Of a stretch of DNA of 64,000 bases, positions 16,014-25,819 are shown piece by piece (position 1 is the first letter of the stretch; every line of letters starts with the position of its first letter). This stretch comes from Segatella hominis (GTDB lineage Bacteria > Bacteroidota > Bacteroidia > Bacteroidales > Bacteroidaceae): positions 477,501 through 541,500 of the forward strand of contig NZ_CP137559.1 in NCBI RefSeq assembly GCF_019249725.2, in the 5' to 3' direction. Both the position numbers and the translations under genes were made by a program. The notes beneath the pieces were generated by a model. The model worked only from the letters and a program-made list of their open reading frames with translations, had not been told where the DNA came from and ran no database searches.

Positions 16014-16104
16014 CGCCTCGCATAAAAGCTGTCTCACGACAGCAATACGCCAAAAAACAAAATGCTATATTTTTTAAACTTTATGCTTATTAAAGAGAAA
16101 TATC

Positions 16105-17085
16105 TTACAAATCCCAGCCCACTGCACTGGCACCGAGTACCGCAGCAGAGCTGCCATCGAGAGTAGAAATCAAGAACTTAGCCTTGCCCCTGAAAATCTT
16201 CAATACGCTCTTGTCGTAAGATTCCTTGAGAGGCTTCATCAGGAGGTCACCAGCCTTGGTAAGACCACCGAAGAATACGAATGCCTCAGGAGAACTGAAT
16301 GCAGCGAAATCAGCGCAAGCCTCACCCAGCATCTTACCAGTGAAATCATATACTCGCTTAGCCAAAGCATCTCCCTTACCAGCAGCTACGCTGACATCAT
16401 AAGAAGTAATGTCTTCTGGCTTCATATCGCGAAGTAAAGATGGCTCATCACTCTTCTCGAGGAACTCACGGGCTGTGCGAGCCACACCAGTAGCAGAGCA
16501 GTAAGCCTCCAAGCATCCCTTACGGCCGCAACCGCAGAGACGACCTTCCTCGCCGCGAACCATGACGACATGGCCCAACTCGCCTGCGAAACCATCGCAG
16601 CCATAGACCATCTTACCATCAATCACAATGCCGGAACCAACACCCGTACCGAGTGTCACGTCGATGAAATTCTTCATACCACGAGCCACACCGTAGGTCA
16701 TCTCGCCCAATGCAGCAGCGTTGGCATCATTGGTAAGAGCCACAGGCAGACCACCCAGCGCATCGCTGAAGAGCTTAGCCAAAGGCACTACACCATCGTG
16801 AGCCCAAGCCAGATTAGGAGCGAACTCGATAGTTCCGCTATAGTAATTGCCGTTAGGAGCACCGATACCCATCGCCTTGATCTTGTCGATACCACCCACG
16901 GTATCGATGATAGGCTGGAGAGCCTCCACGGCAGCTTTTACATAATCATTTACATCATCATAACCACCTGTCTTGATAGCAGTAGTAGCTTTTATTTCGC
17001 CACGTGCATCTACGATGCCGAATACGGAATTGGTACCTCCCAGATCCAAACCGATTACATATGGCTTAAGTGCATTCTCTGTCAT
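16105..17085 (-). CDS. ROK family kinase, probable glucokinase
   Basis: 326 residues, usual ROK length. The N-terminal phosphate-binding loop GLDLGGTNSVFGIVD (about 12-26), sugar-binding LTNDANAAALGE (about 118-129), TLGTGVGSGIV (about 145) and the ROK zinc motif CGCGRKGCLEAYCS (about 182-195) are all present. It would phosphorylate glucose (or a related hexose) with ATP in the cytoplasm. The EIGH-type motif appears as GELGHV. It is monocistronic, with its own promoter (17117-17147) and terminator (15986-16013), and is transcribed away from lysE. Exact sugar specificity cannot be read from the sequence. Confidence 0.9.
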   Translation of the reverse strand: MTENALKPYVIGLDLGGTNSVFGIVDARGEIKATTAIKTGGYDDVNDYVKAAVEALQPIIDTVGGIDKIKAMGIGAPNGNYYSGTIEFAPNLAWAHDGVVPLAKLFSDALGGLPVALTNDANAAALGEMTYGVARGMKNFIDVTLGTGVGSGIVIDGKMVYGCDGFAGELGHVVMVRGEEGRLCGCGRKGCLEAYCSATGVARTAREFLEKSDEPSLLRDMKPEDITSYDVSVAAGKGDALAKRVYDFTGKMLGEACADFAAFSSPEAFVFFGGLTKAGDLLMKPLKESYDKSVLKIFRGKAKFLISTLDGSSAAVLGASAVGWDL

Positions 17086-17116
17086 GTTTTTCTTTTATTT
17101 AGTTAGAATTATGGTG

Positions 17117-17147
17117 CAAAGATATAAAAAAGTTTGTAACAAACAAA
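17117..17147 (-). promoter_or_regulatory. Promoter for the ROK kinase gene
   Basis: On the minus strand TTTG (17144-17147), 19-base spacer, TATCTTTG (17117-17124). Confidence 0.75.
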
Positions 17148-17187
17148 GTTTTACTCGAAAAAATTACAAGATATGGCCTTTTTTTTG

Positions 17188-17195
17188 TAACTTTG
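17188..17195 (+). promoter_or_regulatory. -7 element of the lysE promoter, almost touching the start codon
   Basis: TAACTTTG at 17188-17195, with the first ATG at 17205, only 9 bases after the box. The mRNA would have an extremely short or absent leader. No good TTTG lies at -33. Confidence 0.6.
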
Positions 17196-17204
17196 CGCCT
17201 TGTT

Positions 17205-17882
17205 ATGAATTTAGTGTTTCCGATTCAGATAAATATACTTGATTTTATATTCAAGGGAATTATCATAGGTGTGATCGCCTCAGCCCCGATGGGACCTGTT
17301 GGCATCTTGTGTATCCAGCGCACTTTGAACAAGGGCCGCTGGTTTGGTTTTGTAACGGGTGTCGGTGCCGCTTTCAGCGATATCGTGTATGCCCTCTTCA
17401 CGGGTTTGGGAATGAGTTTTGTGATGGACATTGTCAATAATGCCCAAAACAAGTTCTATCTGCAGATTTTCGGAGGCCTTCTGCTCCTGGTGTTCGGCGT
17501 ATATTGCTTCAAGAGCAATCCTACGAAGAACATGCATCAGAGCAGCAAGAGGCAGGGCACGCTCTGGCACAATGCCATCACCGCCTTCTTCGTCACGCTC
17601 TCCAATCCGCTCATCGTGTTCCTCTTCATGGCCACCTTTGCCCAGTTTGCCTTCGTAGTGCCGGATATGCCGCTGGAGATGGGCGTGGGCTATCTGAGCA
17701 TCATGTTCGGAGCGCTGCTGTGGTGGTTCGGTCTCACATGGCTCATCGACAAGATCAGGGGCAAGTTTGATACCAACGGCATCCTTATTATTAATAAGGT
17801 AATAGGAAGTATCGTGATCATCTTCTCGCTCATCGCACTCGTCGGAACCGTGTTCAATCTCTATCATCTCCCGGAATTCTAA
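17205..17882 (+). CDS. LysE/RhtB family amino-acid exporter-like membrane protein
   Basis: 225 residues from the ATG at 17205, with about six membrane segments. The diagnostic LysE N-terminal block IIGVIASAPMGPVGILCIQR (about 20-39) is followed by NKGRWFGFVTGVGAAFSD. Members export amino acids or related small molecules across the inner membrane; the substrate here is unknown. The first ATG is only 9 bases after a -7 box, so either translation is leaderless or the true start is a few codons downstream. The next gene, DUF4924, follows after 52 bases of CATTTCACATTT-like repeats. Confidence 0.82.
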   Translation: MNLVFPIQINILDFIFKGIIIGVIASAPMGPVGILCIQRTLNKGRWFGFVTGVGAAFSDIVYALFTGLGMSFVMDIVNNAQNKFYLQIFGGLLLLVFGVYCFKSNPTKNMHQSSKRQGTLWHNAITAFFVTLSNPLIVFLFMATFAQFAFVVPDMPLEMGVGYLSIMFGALLWWFGLTWLIDKIRGKFDTNGILIINKVIGSIVIIFSLIALVGTVFNLYHLPEF

Positions 17883-17891
17883 GGGAGCATG

Positions 17892-17926
17892 CCCAATTTC
17901 ACATTTCACATTTTACATTTCACATT
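17892..17926 (+). repeat. Short ATTTCACATTTC tandem repeat between lysE-like and DUF4924 genes
   Basis: Four imperfect 8-9-base units (CATTTCA/CATTTTA). No further signal is apparent. Confidence 0.6.
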
Positions 17927-17934
17927 AAAAAAAG

Positions 17935-18486
17935 ATGTTTGTAGCTCAGGAATTAAAGAAGAAAAGTATAGCAGAATACCTTCTGTACATGTGGCAGGTG
18001 GAGGATATCATCCGTGCCTGCGGCTGTTCGCTCCCGGTTATCAAGAAGCACTATATCGAAAATTTTGATTTCACTCCGGAACAGAAGGAGGAGGAAATCG
18101 ACTGGTTTGGCAATCTCATCCGCATGATGAATGAGGAGGGAAAGCGCGAATCGGGACATCTCAATATCAACAAGGTGCTGCTCCAGGATGTGATCGACCT
18201 GCACGGCATGCTGCTGCAGAGCACCAAGTTCCCTATCTATAATGGCGAATATTACAAGGTGCTGCCATTCATCGTGGAACTGCGCAACAGGGGCGACAAG
18301 GACGTCAACGAGATAGAAACCTGTCTGGATGCCCTCTACGGAGTGATGCTGCTCCGACTGCAGAAGAAGCCGATTACCCCGGAAACAGAGCGTGCCATCA
18401 AGGAGATAACCACCTTCGTGGGACTGCTCAGCGACTACTATATCAAGGATCGCACCGAGGGATTGAAATTTGACGACGACATGTAG
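17935..18486 (+). CDS. DUF4924 family protein (183 aa)
   Basis: Matches the Bacteroidota-specific DUF4924 family over its full length: FVAQELKKKSIAEYLLYMWQ VEDIIRACG at the start, then GHLNINKVLLQDVIDLH and YYKVLPFIVELRNRG. It is soluble, predominantly helical and has no signal peptide. Function is not known. It lies 44 bases ahead of prfC in the same direction and may be co-transcribed with it; the linkage gives no clear clue about its job. Confidence 0.8.
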   Translation: MFVAQELKKKSIAEYLLYMWQVEDIIRACGCSLPVIKKHYIENFDFTPEQKEEEIDWFGNLIRMMNEEGKRESGHLNINKVLLQDVIDLHGMLLQSTKFPIYNGEYYKVLPFIVELRNRGDKDVNEIETCLDALYGVMLLRLQKKPITPETERAIKEITTFVGLLSDYYIKDRTEGLKFDDDM

Positions 18487-18530
18487 TTATACATTATTAT
18501 ATATACATTTTAAAATCATATAAATCATAG

Positions 18531-20117
18531 ATGAAAGAAATAGAAAGAAGAAGAACGTTTGCCATTATCTCTCACCCGGATGCTGGTAAGACAACATTGA
18601 CCGAGAAATTCTTGCTTTTCGGTGGACAGATACAGGTGGCTGGTGCCGTAAAGAACAATAAGATACGCAAGTCTGCCACTTCCGACTGGATGGACATCGA
18701 GAAGCAGCGTGGTATCTCTGTATCTACTTCTGTGATGGAGTTTGATTATCTCCCAGACGGACAGTCTGGCGAACCATATAAGGTGAACATCCTCGATACT
18801 CCGGGTCACCAGGACTTCTGCGAGGATACCTACCGCACACTTACTGCCGTGGATTCTGCCATCATCGTGGTGGATTCTGCCAAGGGTGTGGAGGCGCAGA
18901 CCCGCAAGCTGATGGAGGTGTGCCGTATGCGCAATACGCCGGTTATCATCTTCATCAACAAGATGGACCGCGAGGGTCGTGATCCGTTCGACGTGCTCGA
19001 TGAGCTGGAGGAGGAACTCAAGATTTCCGTTCGTCCGCTCTCATGGCCTATCGGACAGGGCGCCCGATTCAAGGGTGTGTATAATATCTACGAGCATCAG
19101 CTCAACCTCTTTACGCCTAACAAGCAGCGCGTAACCGAAAAGGTGGAGGTGGATGTGCAGTCTGAGGAGCTCGACCAGCGAGTAGGCGAGCGCGAGGCTG
19201 CCCAGTTGCGCGAGGAACTGGAACTGGTGGATGGCGTATATCCTGAGTTTGACGTCGAGACCTACCGCTCTGCCGAGGTGGCTCCTGTGTTCTTCGGTTC
19301 TGCATTGAACAACTTCGGTGTGCAGGAACTCTTGGACTGCTTCGTTCAGATAGCTCCATCGCCAAGACCTACCAAGGCAGAGGAGCGCATGGTGGAGCCT
19401 GAGGAGCCTAAGTTTACGGGTTTCATCTTCAAGATTACTGCTAATATCGACCCTAACCACCGTTCCTGCATCGCATTCTGCAAGATCTGTTCGGGCAAGT
19501 TTGTGCGCAATCAGCCTTACTATCATGTGCGCCTCGACAAGACCGTGCGTTTCTCTTCGCCAACCCAGTTTATGGCGCAGCGCAAGAGTACCATCGACGA
19601 GGCTTATCCGGGCGATATCGTAGGTTTGCCAGACAATGGCATCTTCAAGATCGGTGATACGCTGACCGAGGGTGAGAAGATTCACTTCCGCGGTTTGCCA
19701 TCCTTCTCTCCACTGCTCTTCAAGTATATCGAGAATGATGATCCGATGAAGAGCAAGCAGTTCCAGAAGGGATTGGAGCAGCTGATGAACGAGGGTGTGG
19801 CACAGTTGTTTGTCAACCAGTTTAATGGTCGCCGCATTGTGGGAACCGTGGGTCAGCTTCAGTTTGAGGTGATCCAGTACCGTCTGGAGAACGAGTATAA
19901 TGCCAAGTGCCGTTGGGAGCCAGTTCACTTGCATAAGGCATGCTGGATAGAGGCCGACGACGAGAAGGAATTGGAGAGCTTCAAGAAGCGCAAGTACCAG
20001 TATATGGCGAAGGATATCGAGGGCAGGGATGTGTTCCTGGCCGATTCTGGCTATGTATTGAGCATGGCGCAGCAGGATTTCGAGCATATCAAGTTCCACT
20101 TTACTTCGGAATTCTAA
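18531..20117 (+). CDS. prfC: Peptide chain release factor 3
   Basis: 528 residues, standard RF3 length. It is a translational GTPase that recycles RF1/RF2 after termination. G1 is [12 protein letters not shown] (17-28), G2 is [13 protein letters not shown] (about 62-74), G3 is [18 protein letters not shown] and G4 is [13 protein letters not shown]. The RF3-specific C-terminal domain is complete ([16 protein letters not shown] and on). The ATG at 18531 starts immediately with the conserved [20 protein letters not shown] N-terminus (here [20 protein letters not shown]). Confidence 0.97.
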   Translation: MKEIERRRTFAIISHPDAGKTTLTEKFLLFGGQIQVAGAVKNNKIRKSATSDWMDIEKQRGISVSTSVMEFDYLPDGQSGEPYKVNILDTPGHQDFCEDTYRTLTAVDSAIIVVDSAKGVEAQTRKLMEVCRMRNTPVIIFINKMDREGRDPFDVLDELEEELKISVRPLSWPIGQGARFKGVYNIYEHQLNLFTPNKQRVTEKVEVDVQSEELDQRVGEREAAQLREELELVDGVYPEFDVETYRSAEVAPVFFGSALNNFGVQELLDCFVQIAPSPRPTKAEERMVEPEEPKFTGFIFKITANIDPNHRSCIAFCKICSGKFVRNQPYYHVRLDKTVRFSSPTQFMAQRKSTIDEAYPGDIVGLPDNGIFKIGDTLTEGEKIHFRGLPSFSPLLFKYIENDDPMKSKQFQKGLEQLMNEGVAQLFVNQFNGRRIVGTVGQLQFEVIQYRLENEYNAKCRWEPVHLHKACWIEADDEKELESFKKRKYQYMAKDIEGRDVFLADSGYVLSMAQQDFEHIKFHFTSEF

Positions 20118-20153
20118 TAATATAAAAGGATAACTTTTAAAAAATAATAAGAG

Positions 20154-21956
20154 ATGATAGATGAAATGGCAGAAAAACCGGGCGCAATAGCCAAAATGGT
20201 AGCGTGGCAGAAGGAGCATATCTCCGATCGCCAGATGACGCTTATCCTGGCTTTTGTCATCGGTCTGCTTGCCTCCGTTGCCGGATTTTTCCTGCATAGT
20301 ATCGTGCACGAGATACAGATATTGCTCACTTCGGGTTTTGAGAAAAGCACCTACAATCTGCTTTTTCTCTTGTTTCCTATCGTGGGTATCTATCTTACCT
20401 CGCTCTTTATCAAGTATGTGGTGCGAGACAATATCTCTCATGGTATCACGAGAGTGCTCTATGCGATTTCTACCAAGCAGTCGAAGCTGAAGGGCCACAA
20501 CTGCTGGTCGTCGGTAGTAGCTTCTGGTATCACCATTGGATTCGGTGGATCAGTAGGAGCCGAGGCGCCGATTGTGCTCACGGGTTCAGCCATCGGAAGT
20601 AATCTGGGACAGATATTCCGCATGGACAAGAAAACGATGATACTGCTCGTAGGATGCGGTGCGAGTGCCGCCATTGCTGGTATCTTCAAAGCCCCAATCG
20701 CAGGTCTCGTCTTCACGCTTGAGGTGCTGATGGTAGATCTCTCGATGGCATCATTGCTGCCTATCCTCATCTCCTGTGTTACGGCCACCTGTTTCAGTTA
20801 TATCCTGATGGGTGAAAAATCGCTCTTCGATTTCACGCTTACCGACCCATGGGAGCTCGACCGTGTGCCGGCGTGCATCCTGCTGGGCGTATTCTGCGGT
20901 TTCGTGAGTCTCTACTTCATGAGAACCATGTCGGCCTGCGAGGGATTCTTCGCCAAGTTGAAGCAGTATCCGTATGTCAAACTGCTCTTCGGAGGCATCA
21001 TCCTGAGCAGTCTCATCTTCCTCTTCCCATCGCTCTATGGCGAGGGATATTCGGCAGTCAACATCCTGCTGAAGGGTAGAACAGAGGCCGACTGGGACAT
21101 GGTGATGAGCAATTCGCTCTTCTATGGTCACAGTCAGTTGCTCGTGCTATATATCGGACTGGTAACCTTCACCAAGGTGTTTGCCACCTCAGCAACCAAT
21201 GGTTCCGGCGGTTGTGGTGGAACCTTTGCTCCATCGCTTTTCATCGGCGGTTTTGCTGGCTTCTTCTTCGCCCGCATCTGGAACATCTACAAGTTAGGCG
21301 TCTATATCCCCGAGCAGAACTTTACGCTGATGGGCATGGCAGGCGTGATGACGGGCGTGATGCATGCACCGCTGACGGGCATCTTCCTGATAGCCGAACT
21401 GACAGGCGGTTACCTGCTTTTCATCCCACTGATGATCGTGTGCATCTGCTCGCTGCTTACCATCAGCATCTTCGAGAGCCACAGTATCTATGCGCTTCGA
21501 CTGGCAAGGGAAGGCAAGTTGCTTACCCACCATATCGACAAGGCTGCCCTCACGCTGATGGGTATGCAGAGCGTGGTGGAGAAGGACTATCATCCGGTAA
21601 GTCCCGACCTGCCGATGGGCAAGTTGGTGTCAGAAATCAGTCGCAGCAACAACAATTTCCTTCCGGTAGTCAATCAGGCTGGCGTCTTGCTGGGCATCAT
21701 CGATATCACCCGCATCCGTCACATCATCTTCCGTTCGGAACTCTACACGCGCTTCAAGGTAAAGCAGCTGATGCTCCAGCCTTCAGCCGTGCTCAGCGAT
21801 CACGAACCGATGCAGGAAGTGATGAAGAAATTTGACGAGACCGATGCCGCCCAGTTGCCTGTAGTGGATGTGAACGGCGTGCTGAAGGGATATATCAGCC
21901 GTACCCGCCTTTATTCGACTTATCGCCAGATTGTGGCGGATATGTCGGCGGAGTAA
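20154..21956 (+). CDS. ClC family chloride channel/antiporter with C-terminal CBS pair (600 aa)
   Basis: Residues 25-445 form the ClC membrane core. The selectivity-filter segments are GGSVGAEAPIVLTGSAIGSN (about 124-143) and GSGGCGGTFAPSLFIGGFAG (about 345-364), and MTGVMHAPLTGIFLI is seen near 398. Residues 465-595 hold two CBS domains (LGIIDITRIRHII and GVLKGYISRTRLY), typical nucleotide-sensing regulators. The first motif reads GxVGAEAP, not GKEGP. Whether it is a Cl-/H+ antiporter or a channel cannot be settled by reading. It follows prfC by 36 bases and precedes fmt by 131 bases, in the same direction. Confidence 0.9.
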   Translation: MIDEMAEKPGAIAKMVAWQKEHISDRQMTLILAFVIGLLASVAGFFLHSIVHEIQILLTSGFEKSTYNLLFLLFPIVGIYLTSLFIKYVVRDNISHGITRVLYAISTKQSKLKGHNCWSSVVASGITIGFGGSVGAEAPIVLTGSAIGSNLGQIFRMDKKTMILLVGCGASAAIAGIFKAPIAGLVFTLEVLMVDLSMASLLPILISCVTATCFSYILMGEKSLFDFTLTDPWELDRVPACILLGVFCGFVSLYFMRTMSACEGFFAKLKQYPYVKLLFGGIILSSLIFLFPSLYGEGYSAVNILLKGRTEADWDMVMSNSLFYGHSQLLVLYIGLVTFTKVFATSATNGSGGCGGTFAPSLFIGGFAGFFFARIWNIYKLGVYIPEQNFTLMGMAGVMTGVMHAPLTGIFLIAELTGGYLLFIPLMIVCICSLLTISIFESHSIYALRLAREGKLLTHHIDKAALTLMGMQSVVEKDYHPVSPDLPMGKLVSEISRSNNNFLPVVNQAGVLLGIIDITRIRHIIFRSELYTRFKVKQLMLQPSAVLSDHEPMQEVMKKFDETDAAQLPVVDVNGVLKGYISRTRLYSTYRQIVADMSAE

Positions 21957-22087
21957 AAGGTTGCTTTCAGAATGAGATAGTCTTCAGAAAAAGAGATAGT
22001 CTTCAGGGGGCAGTCTTTTGAGAGTTTTGGCCTTCGGCAAAGCGCTCCGATATTTGTAAACTTGCATTTTTTTAAAACAATAGGAAA

Positions 22088-23125
22088 ATGGAGAAAAAAG
22101 ATTTAAGAATCGTATTTATGGGAACCCCGGAGTTTGCGGTGGAATCCCTCAAGAGCCTTGTAGAAGGCGGATATAATGTGGTGGCTGTAGTAACCCAGCC
22201 CGACAAACCGGTGGGTCGCCATCAGGATACTCTTCAGCCTTCGCAGGTCAAGCAATATGCCTTGTCGAAGGGCTTGCCAGTATTGCAGCCGGTGAAGATG
22301 AAGGATCCGGAATTTGTAGAGCAGTTGCGCAGTTATCAGGCCGACCTGCAGGTGGTGGTAGCTTTCCGAATGCTGCCAGAGGTGGTATGGGATATGCCTC
22401 GCTTCGGCACCTTCAATGTGCATGCAGCCCTTCTTCCTCAGTATCGCGGTGCTGCCCCTATCAACTGGGCTGTCATCAATGGTGAGACGGAGACTGGTGT
22501 CACCACTTTCTTCCTCGACCACGATATCGATACCGGTCGCATCATCATGCAGAAGCCATTCGCCATCCCCGACGATGCCGATGTAGAGTATGTTTATGAC
22601 GGACTGATGCACTTAGGCGCTGAGATAGCCGTAGAGACCATCGACCGCCTGATAGCATCCGACGGTAATATCGACTCTATGCCGCAGGACGAGATGATCA
22701 CGACAGACACCGTGCTTCATTCTGCTCCGAAAATTTTCAAGGATACCTGCCGTATCGATTTCAATCAGCCAGCCAAGAAGGTGTATGACTTCATCCGTGG
22801 TCTTTCGCCATATCCAGGCGCCTGGACCGAGATTCAGAAGGAAGGCGGTAAGGCGCAGGTGCTGAAAGTATTCAAGACTTCCAAAACCGGAAAGGCAGTT
22901 GCCGGTTCTTCTGCAAACGCCGCTGCAGTAGAGAATGTCGCTTCTTCAAAGAATGTCGCTTCTTCTGTAGTAGGAACTTTGAGAGTAGAAGGCAAGAGCC
23001 TGCAAATAGCTTGTGCAGACGAATGGCTCCAGCTCGACACAATCCAGATTAGTGGCAAAAAGAGAATGGAAGCCCGTGATTTCCTCAACGGAATGAGAGA
23101 TATCGAGCAGTACAGAAGTATTTAA
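22088..23125 (+). CDS. fmt: Methionyl-tRNA formyltransferase
   Basis: 345 residues; it formylates the initiator Met-tRNA. The N-terminal Rossmann part starts RIVFMGTPEFAVESLKSLVE (7-26). The folate/catalytic region NVHAALLPQYRGAAPINWAV (about 111-130) contains the conserved Asn-His, and LDHDIDTGRI follows. The C-terminal OB-like domain (FIRGLSPYPGAWTE onward) contains a low-complexity insert (GSSANAAAVENVASSKNVAS, about 273-292) that is not a normal part of Fmt. It precedes tsaC by 19 bases and is likely co-transcribed. Confidence 0.95.
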   Translation: MEKKDLRIVFMGTPEFAVESLKSLVEGGYNVVAVVTQPDKPVGRHQDTLQPSQVKQYALSKGLPVLQPVKMKDPEFVEQLRSYQADLQVVVAFRMLPEVVWDMPRFGTFNVHAALLPQYRGAAPINWAVINGETETGVTTFFLDHDIDTGRIIMQKPFAIPDDADVEYVYDGLMHLGAEIAVETIDRLIASDGNIDSMPQDEMITTDTVLHSAPKIFKDTCRIDFNQPAKKVYDFIRGLSPYPGAWTEIQKEGGKAQVLKVFKTSKTGKAVAGSSANAAAVENVASSKNVASSVVGTLRVEGKSLQIACADEWLQLDTIQISGKKRMEARDFLNGMRDIEQYRSI

Positions 23126-23144
23126 TAATAAAGGAGAATAAAAA

Positions 23145-23717
23145 ATGACTCAACAGGAAGATATTAAGAATGCAATAGAATGCATGCGCAAGGGTGGAGT
23201 GATTCTCTATCCTACAGATACCGTTTGGGGTATCGGTTGTGACGCTACTAACCCAGAGGCAGTGGCAAAGGTTTACAAAATAAAGCAGCGCGACGACAGT
23301 AAGGCGCTTATCTGTCTGGTGGATAGTGCAGACCGTATGGCGCGTTATTTCCGCAATGTGCCTCAGGTGGCTTGGGATTTCATCGATGTAGCCATGCCTG
23401 TGAAGCCAACTACCATCATCCTCGATGATGCTACGGGTGTAGCCAACAATCTGGTGGCAGAGGATGGCAGTCTTGCCATGCGAGTAACTTTCGAGTCTTT
23501 CAGCAAGGAACTCTGTTATCGCTTCCAGAAGCCTATTGTGAGCACCAGTGCCAATGTGAGTGGTGAGCCTGCAGCGCAGAACTATCGTGATATTGTCCCA
23601 GAATTGTTGGAGCAAGTAGATTATGTATGCTGGACCCGTCGCCAGGAGCATAAGCCTCACACTCCATCCAGCATCGTGAAGATAGCCAAGAATGGAGAGG
23701 TGACGATTATCCGATAA
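23145..23717 (+). CDS. tsaC: L-threonylcarbamoyladenylate synthase (Sua5/YwlC/TsaC type)
   Basis: 190 residues, the short TsaC form lacking the Sua5 C-terminal domain. It makes threonylcarbamoyl-AMP for the t6A37 modification of ANN-decoding tRNAs. Motifs: GGVILYPTDTVWGIGCDATN (about 18-37), KIKQRDDSKALICLV (about 46-60) and PIVSTSANVSGEPAAQNYRD (about 129-148). ATG at 23145 with an AAGGAG ribosome-binding site 10 bases upstream, a rarer feature in this phylum. It is the last gene before the mosaic repeat at 23735. Confidence 0.93.
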   Translation: MTQQEDIKNAIECMRKGGVILYPTDTVWGIGCDATNPEAVAKVYKIKQRDDSKALICLVDSADRMARYFRNVPQVAWDFIDVAMPVKPTTIILDDATGVANNLVAEDGSLAMRVTFESFSKELCYRFQKPIVSTSANVSGEPAAQNYRDIVPELLEQVDYVCWTRRQEHKPHTPSSIVKIAKNGEVTIIR

Positions 23718-23734
23718 AGAAATCTGTGAAGTTT

Positions 23735-24225
23735 CTTCATCGGATTTACGCGGAGTTATCGGAACATTCTTGCTCTTCGGATTACTCACGGATTTTCGCG
23801 GAAATTTGGCCGCTGGCCAATGGTTAGTGCCCGAAATGTGCTCCTTATATTTTTTGTCACGCAGATTTCGCAGATGACGCAGATTCTTCTTCATGGGATT
23901 TTTTTTGTCCCACAGATTTCGCAGATTTACACAGATATTTTATGGAATCTCTGGTGAATCGCTTAGTCCACTTTCAGGGGGTATCTGTATCGACCGAACA
24001 GGTCGCATCCGCGAAAATCCGTGAGTAATCGTCGCAGCAGGAAACCTCCGAATAAATTCCGTGTCATCCGATGAATAAAAATCTGCGTCATCTGCGAAAT
24101 CTGCGTGACAAAAAACTCCGATGAAAAATCTGTGTATATCTGTGAAATCTGTGGGACATATTCTACTCCCAAGGGGTATCTGCAACGACCGAACAGGTCG
24201 TCTCCGCACAAATCCGTGAGTAATA
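23735..24225. repeat. Mosaic intergenic repeat, copy 2 (inverted relative to 495-833)
   Basis: Read on the minus strand, 24085 down to 23735 follows copy 1 almost module for module: TATTCATCGGATGACACGGA, GACCTGTTCGGTCGATACAG, CCATTGGCCAGCGGCCAAAT and AACATTCTTGCTCTTCGG reversed. An extra ~140 bp (24085-24225) repeats the GACCTGTTCGGTCG and GATACCCC modules a second time. The 532-base gap contains no gene; the minus-strand ORFs here translate the repeat. Confidence 0.85.
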
Positions 24226-24250
24226 AATATTTATTTTTACGGGAATCCCT

Positions 24251-25708
24251 TTACTTTCGGTTTCCCTTTTCGTTTTCGTTCTGCAAATCCTGCTTTTCCG
24301 AAGAGTCCTTGACTTCTAGATATTCTTCTTCCGTCACCTCTTCTTCCAATATCTCCTCTTCTTCCGTCATCCCTTCTTCATCATCATCCGTCATCTCCTC
24401 TTCATCCTCCTCCTTTTCCTTTTTTCCGAAGTCAGGATCTATTTTGAGGTAGTTGGTAACCAGGAAGGTGATTACGCAGCATGCCATCACGACGATGAAG
24501 AAATGGCGGTATCCCAAGATGTCTTTCAGATAACCCGAAACCATGCCCGGAAGCATCAGGCCGAGATAGGAAATACCGGTACAGATGGAGTAGTGAGAGG
24601 TCTTGAACTTGCCCTGACTGTAGAATAGCATGTAGAGCGTAAGCACCGTGAAGCCCAGTCCATAACCGAACTGCTCTACGAACAGGCAGGAGGACACCAT
24701 CACGATATCAGAATTGAGCGAATAGCTGAGATAGATATAGACGGCATCCGGCAGGGTGATGGCGCAAACCATTGGCCACAGCCACTTCTTCATACCGTCG
24801 CGGCTCACTAAGATACCTCCGATGATACCACCCAGGAGAAGACCGATGAGACCAACCGTACCATTGGCAAGTCCGTATTCCTGCGGTGACATGCCCAGAC
24901 CACCCTGCGAGTTAGGGCGAAGGATGAAAGTCTTGGTCATTGTATTGAGCAAAGCCTCCGGGAAGCGGTAGAACAGCAGGAAGAGCATCACGATGACCGT
25001 CTCTCTCACTCCGAATTTCGTAAAGAAAGTGCGGAACATATTCTTCAGTTCGTGAGTCACTTCGCCCACAGTTCTCTCCGTCTGCACATCCTCTTTCGGC
25101 GTAGGCATCAGGCGGCTATGGTAGAGCCACAGACCGATGAATATGCCAGCTAATCCGTAGAAAATCAGTGCCCACGAGAAGCTTATCTGATTGCGGAACA
25201 TCACCTGCAGCACACCAGCCAGCATCACTAAGAAACCATTCACAAAGATGATGGCGAGGCGGTAGAAGGTGTTGCGCAGACCCACAAACTTCGTCTGGTT
25301 GTGCTCATCCAGCTCTATCATATAGAAGCCGTCGGCAGAGATGTCGTGGGTGGCGCTGCAGAAGGCGATGAGGAAGAAGAAGCACATGGTGGCCTGAAAC
25401 CAGAAGGCCGTAGGCAGCGAGAACGCAATGCCAGCCAGTGCTGCTCCGATGAGCGCCTGCATCGTAAGTACCCACCAGCGCTTCGTTTTCAGCAGATCGA
25501 TGAACGGGCTCCACAAGGGTTTGATCACCCAGGGAAGCGCCAGCCATCCTGTATAGAGACCCACTTCGGCATCCGTGAGTCCCAACTGCATATACATCAC
25601 TACAGAGAGAGTTGTCACGATCACGTTGGGCAGTCCCTCTGCAAAATATAGGGTAGGGATCCATGCCCATGGATTCCTGCTATTCTTCTTTGTTACCATT
25701 TTATCCAT
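24251..25708 (-). CDS. AmpG-like MFS permease with acidic C-terminal tail (485 aa)
   Basis: About 12 membrane segments in the AmpG subgroup of MFS: the N-terminal WIPTLYFAEGLPNVIVTTLS (about 16-35), WLALPWVIKPLWSPFIDLL (about 55-73), and ATHDISADGFYMIEL, whose Asp residue is conserved in AmpG. AmpG proteins import anhydro-muropeptides for cell-wall recycling. The last ~55 residues (about 428-485) are an unusual Glu/Asp-rich tail (KEEDEEEMTDDDEEGMTEEE) probably facing the cytoplasm. It lies 111 bases after the GT2/DUF4922/SpoIID gene in the same direction, which supports a shared muropeptide role, though other oligosaccharide substrates are possible. Confidence 0.85.
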   Translation of the reverse strand: MDKMVTKKNSRNPWAWIPTLYFAEGLPNVIVTTLSVVMYMQLGLTDAEVGLYTGWLALPWVIKPLWSPFIDLLKTKRWWVLTMQALIGAALAGIAFSLPTAFWFQATMCFFFLIAFCSATHDISADGFYMIELDEHNQTKFVGLRNTFYRLAIIFVNGFLVMLAGVLQVMFRNQISFSWALIFYGLAGIFIGLWLYHSRLMPTPKEDVQTERTVGEVTHELKNMFRTFFTKFGVRETVIVMLFLLFYRFPEALLNTMTKTFILRPNSQGGLGMSPQEYGLANGTVGLIGLLLGGIIGGILVSRDGMKKWLWPMVCAITLPDAVYIYLSYSLNSDIVMVSSCLFVEQFGYGLGFTVLTLYMLFYSQGKFKTSHYSICTGISYLGLMLPGMVSGYLKDILGYRHFFIVVMACCVITFLVTNYLKIDPDFGKKEKEEDEEEMTDDDEEGMTEEEEILEEEVTEEEYLEVKDSSEKQDLQNENEKGNRK

Positions 25709-25819
25709 TAGATATTATTTATCTTTTGTCCATTAGATATCGTCCTGTTTCTTAGACATCGCTTGTCTATCAGAAATTAGACCTTACTTGTAGATCAGAA
25801 AGGACTCTATCCTTAGACC

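Noticed and set aside
22021..22087. Possible separate promoter and small gene between the ClC and fmt genes
   Set aside because: Only a weak TAAACTTG-like box and a duplicated GAGATAGTCTTCAG are visible; not enough for a call.
23940..24211. Two overlapping minus-strand ORFs (82 and 89 codons)
   Set aside because: They are the same repeat modules read in two frames; the coding look comes from the repeat period, not selection on protein.
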